17,278 bases of DNA from Candidatus Iainarchaeum sp. (lineage in GTDB: Archaea > Iainarchaeota > Iainarchaeia > Iainarchaeales > JAAZKV01), in the NCBI GenBank assembly GCA_026397035.1, contig JAPLVQ010000170.1, positions 1,733-19,010 of the forward strand. The letters run 5' to 3'. Below are positions 1-6,079 of the stretch, piece by piece (position 1 is the stretch's first letter; every line of letters starts with the position of its first letter). The notes under the pieces were generated by a model that saw only the letters and a list, made by a program, of their open reading frames with translations, searched no databases and was not told the DNA's origin. A program made the position numbers and the translations under genes.

Positions 1-903
1 ATGTTTATAATTATCTTAATTATTTTTGTGATTAAGCCTCTTATTTTGTTTTTCATTACACTGCTTTCTGGTTTTGGAAGCAAGATGGCTGTTCGTGTGG
101 GGATTAGCTTAGGACAAGTTTCGGAGTTTGGTTTTGAGCTTGCGGGAATCGGTGCGGTAACAGTGACTGCAGCTGGGACTAGTGTTCTTTCAAATGAATT
201 ATTTTCTTTTTTAATCACAATTATTGCGGTTTCAATGATTGTTACTCCTTACTTGACTACTTCTTCAAGCAGGGTTGCTCAGTTGTTTTATGATGAGGCG
301 GATCATTTGCCGAAGTCTTTAAGGCGGAGGTTTTTCAGAAGGAAGCTTAATGAGATTGAAGCTATGCCGAGCAAGAAGGCATTGAATGACCATATTGTTA
401 TTGTTGGGGGAGGGACTATTGGGCGTGGTTTAGGGGATGCTCTTTCTAGTCATCATCAGGTTGTTATTGTGGATCACGATCCTGAGGTAGTAAAAAGGGG
501 GGTTGAGGATGGTTTGCCTTATGTTTATGGTTCTGCGGATAATGATTCTTTGTGGGAGAAGCTTGATTTGCGTCATGCAAAATTACTTGTTTTAACTATA
601 TTGAATCATAATGAAGCGTTGAGAATGATTAATGCGGCAAGAAAGTTTTATCCAAATATTACAACTTTTGCGATAGCGCATTATTTCTCGGACACCCTCA
701 CGTTTTACAAGAATGGTGTTGATTTTGTCGCAATGCCTTCAGTAATGGGTTCTAATGTTTTCCTTGAAAATATTTCCCGTTTCCTTGAGACAGGCAAATT
801 ATTTTATGTTCAGAACTTCAAAACAGAGTATATGGATTACTTAAAGCAAAAAGAAGATGAGGAGAGGCGTTATAGGCAGAGCGGGGTAAAGTCCGGGCAT
901 TAA
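1..903 (+). CDS. Kef-type cation/proton antiporter with RCK domain, 5'-truncated
   Basis: This is the C-terminal 300 residues of a CPA2-family monovalent cation/proton antiporter that extends beyond the left window edge; the ATG at base 1 is probably an internal methionine, since family members are roughly 500-700 residues long. The visible part holds the last membrane helices (about residues 2-24, 40-58 and 67-85), including the family signature GISLGQVSEFGFEL (34-47). After a basic linker (about 105-130) comes a TrkA-N/RCK Rossmann domain: strand HIVIVGGG, glycine-rich loop GGGTIG (136-141) and acidic Asp158 at the end of the second strand, which suits NAD(H) or another nucleotide. The C-terminal tail (280-300) is charged and no separate TrkA-C domain is visible. 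Expected role: cation efflux coupled to proton entry at the cytoplasmic membrane, gated by nucleotide binding. The family assignment is firm; the transported ion is not determined. Confidence 0.9.
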   Translation: MFIIILIIFVIKPLILFFITLLSGFGSKMAVRVGISLGQVSEFGFELAGIGAVTVTAAGTSVLSNELFSFLITIIAVSMIVTPYLTTSSSRVAQLFYDEADHLPKSLRRRFFRRKLNEIEAMPSKKALNDHIVIVGGGTIGRGLGDALSSHHQVVIVDHDPEVVKRGVEDGLPYVYGSADNDSLWEKLDLRHAKLLVLTILNHNEALRMINAARKFYPNITTFAIAHYFSDTLTFYKNGVDFVAMPSVMGSNVFLENISRFLETGKLFYVQNFKTEYMDYLKQKEDEERRYRQSGVKSGH

Positions 904-940
904 TAATTAATTCAAATGTAGCTGTCAAAATATTAAAACT

Positions 941-1093
941 AATATCGAAGGACATAAATAATTGAATAAAATATTGTCCTTTGCTAGTCACGACCTAACA
1001 AAACCAGCGGTTTTGTGGGGCACTAAGCAAACCCCTGGGTTTGCGAGGCTTCGCGAAATATAATTTCGCTTAGTCGTAAAATGCTTCGATATT
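941..1093. repeat. Hairpin-rich intergenic element (multi-branch palindrome)
   Basis: The 281-base gap between the antiporter and the metalloprotease gene holds a nested set of inverted repeats. The outer stem is AATATCGAAG (941-950) with CTTCGATATT (1084-1093), ten perfect pairs. Inside are AAGGACA/TGTCCTT (948-954 with 975-981), ACAAAACC/GGTTTTGT (998-1005 with 1009-1016, 3-base loop), ACTAAGC/GCTTAGT (1022-1028 with 1068-1074), GCAAACC/GGTTTGC (1027-1033 with 1038-1044) and GCGAAAT/ATTTCGC (1053-1059 with 1063-1069). Neighbouring stems overlap by one or two bases, so not all can form completely at once. The CTAAGCAAAC...GGGTTTGCGA core recurs in the insertion at 2649-2897, which points to a dispersed element rather than a unique RNA gene. 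It lies between convergent genes and may also end transcription. Confidence 0.75.
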
Positions 1094-1184
1094 TTTCAAT
1101 GAAGACTTCAGCAAATGTTCAAAAATTAATGTCTTTGGCTATAAATTACACCAATTAGTTCTTTTTGCTATTTTATCTATTTGG

Positions 1185-1610
1185 TTAATTCATTCTTGAG
1201 TTTTTAAAAAAGTCTTTCCAGTTTTCCTTAATCCATTTCTCGGCTTTTTGGGTGATTTCTTCCCAGCCGTGGCGGGCAAGTTCTTTTTCTACTATTTTTC
1301 CTTTGTGGGGGTGTTTGTGTTTGCGCGTATGATTGCTTCCAAACCCCTGAAAATAGTGTGTGAGTTCGTGCATCAAAACATAATCAAGAACATATTCCGG
1401 AACTTCAAGGCTTTTCAGTAAGGAATTAATTTCAATTACGGAACCATACTCGGCGTTTTCAAGGGGTCTTATATGTCCGAGTTTTCCTCTCCATTTGCCC
1501 CCCCATTTTACAACAAGAAGATTAGTTATCCCCCTGTCGGAAAAGTTTTCCCGCACGAGCGCAGCGGCTCTCGCTGCAAGGAATTTATCAAAGTCTTGTG
1601 AAGAAACCAT
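1185..1610 (-). CDS. HExxH zinc metalloprotease-like protein (SprT/YgjP-like)
   Basis: A 141-residue soluble protein built around the zinc-protease motif HELTH (residues 81-85) in the context YVLMHELTHYFQG, followed by a histidine-rich stretch (HKHPHKG, 98-104) that probably provides the third zinc ligand. A helix with YVLDYVLMHEL before the motif, and a short C-terminal region rich in Trp and Lys, resemble small SprT-like or YgjP/DUF45-like minigluzincins. These proteins bind Zn and several act as proteases, but the substrate cannot be read from sequence. The start at 1610 is the only good ATG; I see no clear Shine-Dalgarno site. The gene faces the antiporter tail-to-tail across the hairpin-rich element. 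The metalloprotease fold is well supported, the exact subfamily less so. Confidence 0.75.
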   Translation of the reverse strand: MVSSQDFDKFLAARAAALVRENFSDRGITNLLVVKWGGKWRGKLGHIRPLENAEYGSVIEINSLLKSLEVPEYVLDYVLMHELTHYFQGFGSNHTRKHKHPHKGKIVEKELARHGWEEITQKAEKWIKENWKDFFKNSRMN

Positions 1611-1730
1611 TAATTATCAGGAGAATTTAAGGAAGTAAAGTTTAAGTTTGTTCGTAAAGAACCCGCTTAAGGGAGAACAAGCAGTTAATGAAGCATTTTA
1701 AGGAAGTATTTAGACCCAAGTCTATTGTTT

Positions 1731-2243
1731 TTATTTTGCCAGTACTTCAAGTTTTGTTTTTGCATTTCCAAGATTTGATTGTATTTCGATTGAGTAAGTT
1801 CCAGTGAATATCTCTCCATTTCTTCTGAAGAGGCATGTTACAGTCCTTTTATCTTCCGGGGCAACATTATACAAAACATAATCAGGACAGAACTGTAGTA
1901 ATTCGCTATTCGGATAATTTAGCGTGAAATAAATATTTTGATCAGTCTTTTTGGTGTTCGTGAACGAAATTGTCAGTTCTGCTGAAGCGATTGAATCTTT
2001 TTGCAAATCAAGCGGGTTGTTTTTCCAAGCTAATTGTATTGAAGGAGGGCTTGTCGCGTTCTCCCAAAAAGAACCTATTGTGTTCATTATTATTGGTGCA
2101 ATGACTAAAATAGCCACTATGATGACAATCGCAGCTATTGCAAAAACAATTATTTTCTTTTCCTTTTCAAGATCCCACGAGGGTCTTGATGGGCTAGGAA
2201 TATCCATTTTTGGCAATCTTAGTCTAGGTCCGTATAGTGACAT
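1731..2243 (-). CDS. Single-pass membrane protein with extracellular beta-sandwich-like domain
   Basis: 170 residues, function not recognised. A proline-rich, basic N-terminus (1-30) is followed by one strong membrane helix (about 31-55, IIVFAIAAIVIIVAILVIAP) and an exposed domain (about 65-170) with alternating hydrophobic/polar strands, for example SAELTISFTN and TYSIEIQSN, suggesting an Ig-like or CARDB-like beta sandwich. Two cysteines (119 and 137) could form a disulfide outside the cell. The positive-inside pattern puts the N-terminus in the cytoplasm. A TATA-like box (minus strand, 2265-2273) is centred 26-27 bases before the ATG, fitting a leaderless transcript and supporting this start. 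A possible role is a surface-anchored or envelope-associated protein, but this is inference. Confidence 0.7.
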   Translation of the reverse strand: MSLYGPRLRLPKMDIPSPSRPSWDLEKEKKIIVFAIAAIVIIVAILVIAPIIMNTIGSFWENATSPPSIQLAWKNNPLDLQKDSIASAELTISFTNTKKTDQNIYFTLNYPNSELLQFCPDYVLYNVAPEDKRTVTCLFRRNGEIFTGTYSIEIQSNLGNAKTKLEVLAK

Positions 2244-2264
2244 GCTAAGATTAGGGGATTATGA

Positions 2265-2273
2265 TATTTAAAG
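2265..2273 (-). promoter_or_regulatory. TATA-like box for the single-pass membrane protein gene
   Basis: Minus-strand CTTTAAATA centred near 2269, 26-27 bases upstream of the ATG at 2243. This is the spacing expected if transcription starts at or next to the start codon. Confidence 0.55.
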
Positions 2274-2648
2274 GTTGCTTTTTTGGTTGTACTTTTAATT
2301 ATCATTTATTTGTTTTGATTTTCTTGTTTGAGAGAATCTAAGTAAATACCCGTCCGGGTCTAGAATCATTAGTTCTCTGCAAATAAAGGTTTCTTTTCCG
2401 ACTTTGTATTTGTTTTCTTTTGTCGTGGAATAAAGTTTTATCCTGTTTTTTGAGGGGTTTTTAGATAATTCATTCAGGTTTTTTACTTCTATTTGGAAAT
2501 TTATTCCTCTCCCAAGCGGATATTTTAGTTCTCCGGTAATCCATTCAGGTTCAAAGGAGTGTTTTTCTTCAATCATTATTTGGACGCCATTTAATGATAA
2601 AAATGCAAAATTAGGACTCTTTCTTTTGTATTCAATTTTGAATTTTAG

Positions 2649-2897
2649 GCACCCGTGCGAAAGAACCCTACTCGCTTCAGCCTGTAGATGAATTTCGCCA
2701 TCCGCACGCGCTAAGCAAACAATGGGTTTGCGAAGCCTTGCAAAACATTGCGTGTTTTGCCAGGTGCACGTGAAATAACAATGAAAGCAAACAATGGGTT
2801 TGCGAAGCCTTGCAAAACATTGCGTGTTTTGCCAGGTGCACGTGAAATAACAATGAGTCCGTGCTTCGAAAACCCCCGCGGTTTTAACCGCGGGTAG
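2649..2897. mobile_element. Non-coding palindromic insertion (MITE/REP-like) in the VOC gene
   Basis: A 249-bp segment bounded by TTTAG direct repeats (2644-2648 and 2898-2902), as expected for a 5-bp target-site duplication. It is richer in GC than its surroundings and contains no plausible gene. Contents: hairpins GCAAAC/GTTTGC (2715-2720 with 2726-2731) and GCAAAAC/GTTTTGC (2740-2746 with 2754-2760), both repeated in a second 72-bp copy, and a 9-bp stem CCCGCGGTT/AACCGCGGG (2875-2883 with 2886-2894) at the right end. No clear terminal inverted repeats are visible. Without the extra 72-bp copy the element would be 177 bp. It would have to be moved by a transposase encoded elsewhere, or be a remnant. 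Confidence 0.7.
2713..2856. repeat. Perfect 72-bp tandem duplication inside the insertion
   Basis: Bases 2713-2784 and 2785-2856 are identical over all 72 positions, and the match ends abruptly on both sides. Each unit carries two hairpins of the GCAAAC...GTTTGC type and a GTGCAC/CACGTG palindromic patch. Confidence 0.97.
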
Positions 2898-3000
2898 TTT
2901 AGTATTTTCGTATAAAACGAAATGCTTTTTTTAAAATTTGTGACAGTAAACTCAGGAATTATTTTGTTGAATTTCATGGAGAAACTATTGTTCATTTATG

Positions 3001-3009
3001 TTTAAATAT
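3001..3009 (-). promoter_or_regulatory. TATA-like box of the interrupted VOC gene
   Basis: ATATTTAAA on the minus strand, centred about 27 bases upstream of the ATG at 2977. It favours that methionine over the one at 2995 and shows that the promoter of the broken gene looks intact. Confidence 0.5.
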
Positions 3010-3040
3010 GCAGGGGGTATGTTTTGGATACAGCAGATAC

Positions 3041-3331
3041 TTAAGGCAGGGTAAACAGCTGGCCGTTTGTAGCTTCAAATATTTTTGCTCTGACTCCTGC
3101 GTCAAGCCAGGCGTGTGCGTAAGAGAAGGCAGCTAGTGCTGTGAGCATTTTTCCTTTACTGGCAAAGTATTTAGCGTCGTTATAGTAGTTCTTTGCCATT
3201 GAAAGAAAATCTTCGGCGTTTTTTTTTTCTTTTTTTTTTTTATTTTTGGATAGTTTTATTTCATCAAGGGCTTTTGCGGTAAGCGCTTCATATTTTGCGG
3301 CTTTATTTTCAATTTCTTTTTCTGTAATCAT
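3041..3331 (-). CDS. DUF357 family protein
   Basis: A 96-residue helical protein resembling the archaeal DUF357 family: the C-terminal half contains a YYNDAKYF helix and the FSYAHAWLDAGVRAKIF stretch typical of the family. Its function is unknown. The N-terminal helix carries a lysine run (KKKKEKKN, about residues 31-38) encoded by a T10-C-T12 homopolymer (3219-3241 on the plus strand), a likely slippage site. The gene lies 38 bases downstream of dphB on the same strand and has an upstream AGAGGTTGAT sequence that fits an archaeal Shine-Dalgarno site, so it is probably translated from a dphB-DUF357 mRNA. The family call rests on the C-terminal motif only. Confidence 0.7.
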   Translation of the reverse strand: MITEKEIENKAAKYEALTAKALDEIKLSKNKKKKEKKNAEDFLSMAKNYYNDAKYFASKGKMLTALAAFSYAHAWLDAGVRAKIFEATNGQLFTLP

Positions 3332-3369
3332 TCTATCAACCTCTTAAAGAGAATCTTCTCAGTATAAGT

Positions 3370-4152
3370 TTACTTATTCAATTTCTCTAGTGCTTCTTTT
3401 TCTTTCTCATTTGTTTTGCCAAGCACTATGAGGCTTTGCGGGTAAATATGAATAATTTCCTTAAACTCGCGAATTTTGTTCTCGCCAAAAACTATTTTTT
3501 GTCTTTCTGAAGCCATTCCAATCAGAGCAATATACTCAAAATCGCTTTTATTGTTATTGCTTTTTTCATTTCTCTTTTTGAAAATCTTTTCCAGTACATC
3601 AATCGCTTCAATGCAGTTCATTATTCTCTGCGGTTTTTCATCTTTTTTTATATCAAGAAGGCATAAAGTGTGGAGACCTATTTTTTGATTTTCCAGTATC
3701 TGGTCATAGAAGCTTTCTGGTTCGTATCCTTCTAGGTGGTAACAAATTGTCACGATTCTTCCAAATTTGTATTCATCAAGACCCGTTTCTGCGATAGTGT
3801 TAGTTATTGATATTCCTGGCAGTACACTTACTTTGATTCCGTTTTCTTTTGCATCAAGTAGTATTTGAAGATGCGTTGTTGCAGTAAGAGGATTACCAAA
3901 TACTAAAAGAGCAATATTATTTTTATTTGCTGAGAGCAGCGCCGAAATAAATCCTTCTTCAATTTCGCGCCTTCCAAGCCTTATGATATCTTTCTCAAAG
4001 ATTTTGGTTAGTTCTTTTGAGTAACCCGTACTGTATTCTGAAGTATAATCCTCCAGAAATATTTGTACACACCCTCGTACAGCTTCTATTGCTTCAAGTG
4101 TTATGTGTTGAGGTTTTAATCCAATTCCAACCAAATAAAGCATTCTAATCAT
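3370..4152 (-). CDS. dphB: Diphthine synthase (DphB)
   Basis: A 260-residue SAM-dependent methyltransferase of the tetrapyrrole-methylase fold that methylates the modified histidine of translation elongation factor 2 during diphthamide synthesis. Recognisable parts are the N-terminal MLYLVGIGL, LEDYTSEYST (about 33-42), the SAM-binding loop GNPLTATTH (86-94), PGISITNTIAETGL (112-125), and HTLCLLDIK (161-169), all in the order and spacing of archaeal DphB; length also fits. One oddity is Asn87 where the family normally has Asp (GDPLxATTH). The start may be 4152 or the ATG three codons later (4143), which gives the usual MLYL N-terminus; an AT-rich box at 4174-4180 could serve either. A DUF357 gene follows in the same operon. 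Confidence 0.93.
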   Translation of the reverse strand: MIRMLYLVGIGLKPQHITLEAIEAVRGCVQIFLEDYTSEYSTGYSKELTKIFEKDIIRLGRREIEEGFISALLSANKNNIALLVFGNPLTATTHLQILLDAKENGIKVSVLPGISITNTIAETGLDEYKFGRIVTICYHLEGYEPESFYDQILENQKIGLHTLCLLDIKKDEKPQRIMNCIEAIDVLEKIFKKRNEKSNNNKSDFEYIALIGMASERQKIVFGENKIREFKEIIHIYPQSLIVLGKTNEKEKEALEKLNK

Positions 4153-4173
4153 TAATTTACTGTGGGGAAATGT

Positions 4174-4180
4174 TTTAATA
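4174..4180. promoter_or_regulatory. TATA-like box between divergent dphB and the 4205 gene
   Basis: TTTAATA centred at 4177. On the plus strand it lies 28 bases before the ATG at 4205 (leaderless fit). On the minus strand it is 25 bases from the upstream dphB ATG, so the same AT-rich patch may recruit polymerase in both directions. Confidence 0.5.
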
Positions 4181-4204
4181 GTTTGAACTTGGTTATTTTG
4201 CTGT

Positions 4205-5068
4205 ATGAAGCAAAACTTTTTTCAACGTCGCGGCAAGGGTTTTGGAAGCTTAAGAACACTCCCAGTTTATGGAACTCAAGCCACTGGGCTTGTTGAATTT
4301 ATTTTTAAGGCAAAATTAGAGTTGAATAAAGACGCTCTTTTGGGAATTAAGAAAGAAAGTAAAGCTGCTAGGAGACTAAGCTGGCTTCATAATCCTGTAT
4401 CCGAACAAAGACAGATTATGGAGGGAGTACTAACTGCCCTGGAAAGCATTTTGAAAGGGAAAGTAACCGGCGTTGAACATGCAAGGAAGTTACTAATGGA
4501 ATATTTTAAGGCACATCCATTGTACATTACACGAGAGAAAAGTGTGTATACCCGCTGCGGTCCTCAACTCCCCATCGGGCACAAAGCAATTGAGCCTAGT
4601 TTTCGCTGGTTAATTGATAATGGGATAATCTCGCTTTCTAAACGGCTATCTACCGCAAAACCTAAAATTCCAAAATCCTCTATTAGGGGCGGGTTAAAAT
4701 TACCTTCTGCGGTTTTGAAAAAAGAAATTTCCCAAAATTCTGCAATACTTCTTGGCAATCTTAAGGTTCCGGTAACCCGCAAAAGTAGAACTCATCCTGC
4801 AAGGAAAGGGGATTTGAAAGTAGCCAGGCAGATTTTAGGCTTAATAAGAGAAAATCCATTTTTATCAAATAACGAAATTAAAAGAGTTGTAGCAAAGTGG
4901 GCGAACATCCGGGGGATAGTATCAGAAACTCCTGTTTTTAAACCTGGCGAAACTAGTCCGTACTTTTTTCAAAAAAGAATCATGAGCGAAGGAAGAGTGG
5001 GAGATATTCTTTTTGCAATGCGCGACCAGCATATTATTGATTTTATAGAGCAGCGTCATGCTAAATGA
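4205..5068 (+). CDS. Hypothetical basic protein
   Basis: 287 residues, not recognised. It has no signal peptide or membrane helix and is basic overall. The N-terminal segment (1-20) is rich in Arg/Gly/Phe (FFQRRGKGFGS). Around 210-245 a helix-turn-helix-like pattern appears (ARQILGLIRENPFLSNNEIK), which with the charge could mean nucleic-acid binding; this is inference. The C-terminus is helical (VGDILFAMRDQHIIDFIEQ). The start is supported by a TATA-like box 28 bases upstream. The gene is transcribed alone, divergent from dphB and convergent with the DUF63 gene; an AT-rich 65-base spacer follows. Codon use resembles its neighbours, and the long intact frame argues for a real gene. Confidence 0.65.
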   Translation: MKQNFFQRRGKGFGSLRTLPVYGTQATGLVEFIFKAKLELNKDALLGIKKESKAARRLSWLHNPVSEQRQIMEGVLTALESILKGKVTGVEHARKLLMEYFKAHPLYITREKSVYTRCGPQLPIGHKAIEPSFRWLIDNGIISLSKRLSTAKPKIPKSSIRGGLKLPSAVLKKEISQNSAILLGNLKVPVTRKSRTHPARKGDLKVARQILGLIRENPFLSNNEIKRVVAKWANIRGIVSETPVFKPGETSPYFFQKRIMSEGRVGDILFAMRDQHIIDFIEQRHAK

Positions 5069-5133
5069 ATTCAGATTAAATCCAATTAAACTGTTTCTGA
5101 TTTATATTAGCCTTAATTTACTCAAATTGTAAT

Positions 5134-6042
5134 TTAAATTATCCCTAATTTAAACAAGCTTGCAAGTCCCGTGGCAAATCCTAGTATTGTGATTACAACT
5201 TTAATAAATCCGATTAAGTTGATTCTTTTTTGGATTTTTTTCGGATCATCTTTATTTTTTTCAGAATATTCTTTCAAATAATCATCAAGGCTCCAGCATA
5301 TCAGCGTAGCGATAACAATTTTTATTGCGACGAAGAGTCCCGGATGAATATTGAGTACGGCGTTTGAAACCACGTGTTGTTCGGAGAAATTAAAGAAAGT
5401 TATTGCTATGCTGCTTGCAATCCCGTCAATCGCCTGTCCGGCGATGATGAATACATTTAGCGGGTTTTTAAGAATTTTGTATTTAGTGAATCGGTTTATC
5501 AAATAAGATACTCCTAAAGTAACTGCTGTTATTAGTAATGCAGTTCCGATAAATACAAGCGTGTTATTAAATTTGCTAATGTTAAAGAGTAGTGCCGGTG
5601 CGCATACTATTACTCCAAACCAAAATAATCTTTTTGTATTAATTCCAATACTGTGCTTTTTGTGTACTCCGCTAATCAATAATCCGATTACTACTAGTGC
5701 GAATGTGAGCAGCCATATTCCTGGGGTAAAAAACCAAAATCCAATTTCAGCGGGACTAGCGGTTTTGTGCAGCCAGCTGATTACAAGCAGTCCTGCCTCG
5801 ATTTGGTGCATTATTACGCGCATTGAGATTCCAAACAAAATATAGGGAATTATTGAGATAAAGAATTTGTGATTGAACTCAATCTTTTTTCTCAGCGCAA
5901 GATAAATTATTGCGCAGGCAATTACTAAAAGAATAATATAAATTCCTGTGTTTACAAGGTTGTAACCTTGTACTTCAGGGCTTATTATTGGTTTTACAAA
6001 ATAGTCATAAATGAACGAATTTTGCAAAAAGTCCGTTACCAT
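5134..6042 (-). CDS. DUF63 family integral membrane protein
   Basis: 302 residues from the ATG at 6042, with about eight hydrophobic segments. Features of the archaeal DUF63 family are visible: VQGYNLVNTGIY near the N-terminus, ILFGISMRVIMHQIEAG, FFTPGIWLL, AGQAIDGIASSIAI and IKIVIATLICWSLDDY. The conserved charged or polar residues inside membrane segments (Arg, His, Gln, Asp) suggest a transport or catalytic role, but the family has no assigned function that I know of. A longer reading from 6081 is possible; I prefer 6042 because a TATA-like box (minus strand, 6066-6072) is centred 27 bases upstream of it. The gene is divergent from the Trm5-type gene with only 37 bases between start codons. 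Confidence 0.85.
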   Translation of the reverse strand: MVTDFLQNSFIYDYFVKPIISPEVQGYNLVNTGIYIILLVIACAIIYLALRKKIEFNHKFFISIIPYILFGISMRVIMHQIEAGLLVISWLHKTASPAEIGFWFFTPGIWLLTFALVVIGLLISGVHKKHSIGINTKRLFWFGVIVCAPALLFNISKFNNTLVFIGTALLITAVTLGVSYLINRFTKYKILKNPLNVFIIAGQAIDGIASSIAITFFNFSEQHVVSNAVLNIHPGLFVAIKIVIATLICWSLDDYLKEYSEKNKDDPKKIQKRINLIGFIKVVITILGFATGLASLFKLGII

Positions 6043-6048
6043 GCTTAA

Positions 6049-6072
6049 TTTTAAATTCAGAACCCTATTAAA
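6049..6072. promoter_or_regulatory. Overlapping divergent promoters (DUF63 gene / Trm5-type gene)
   Basis: The plus-strand box TTTTAAAT (6049-6056) is centred about 27 bases before the ATG at 6080; the minus-strand box TTTAATA (6066-6072) is centred 27 bases before the ATG at 6042. Each box lies in the initial transcribed or start region of the opposite promoter, so the two initiation complexes should exclude each other. Confidence 0.55.
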
Positions 6073-6079
6073 CCTTATC

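Larger units (their letters stand above)
2295..2977 (-). pseudogene. VOC/glyoxalase-like gene interrupted by a 249-bp insertion
   Basis: Two pieces of one vicinal-oxygen-chelate (glyoxalase/bleomycin-resistance-like) protein lie on either side of a hairpin-rich insert. The 5' piece encodes MKFNKIIPEFTVTNFKKSIS (20 residues) followed by FYTKIL. The 3' piece (2295-2643) encodes FKIEYKRK, then FAFLSLNG, and near the end ELMILDPDGYLLRFSQ, a typical VOC C-terminal strand. The pieces are in different frames. TTTAG occurs at 2644-2648 and 2898-2902, 254 bases apart; deleting one repeat plus the insert gives FYTKILKFKIEYKRK and a continuous 142-residue protein. As it stands, translation runs into the insert and stops at 2711. 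The likely start is 2977, 27 bases below a TATA-like box (3001-3009); an ATG at 2995 is also in frame. VOC proteins bind metals and act in detoxification or resistance; the substrate is unknown. Confidence 0.85.

Noticed and set aside
941..1093. CRISPR array, tRNA or RNase P RNA in the hairpin-rich spacer
   Set aside because: No regularly spaced repeats, no tRNA cloverleaf elements or conserved RNase P core; the core recurs in a mobile-like insertion instead.
1951..2271. Plus-strand open frame opposite the single-pass membrane protein
   Set aside because: It mirrors a real gene with a coherent membrane-plus-domain layout and promoter; its own translation has no recognisable features.
2649..2897. 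Archaeal bulge-helix-bulge intron in the VOC gene
   Set aside because: I could not see the paired bulge motif at the joints, and the direct repeats fit a transposition footprint better; not fully excluded without RNA data.
2711..2995. Reading the 5' VOC piece plus the duplicated insert as a genuine small protein with a 24-residue repeat
   Set aside because: The repeat lies in the inserted DNA, and the VOC homology stops exactly at the insertion joint; it is a broken gene read into an insert.
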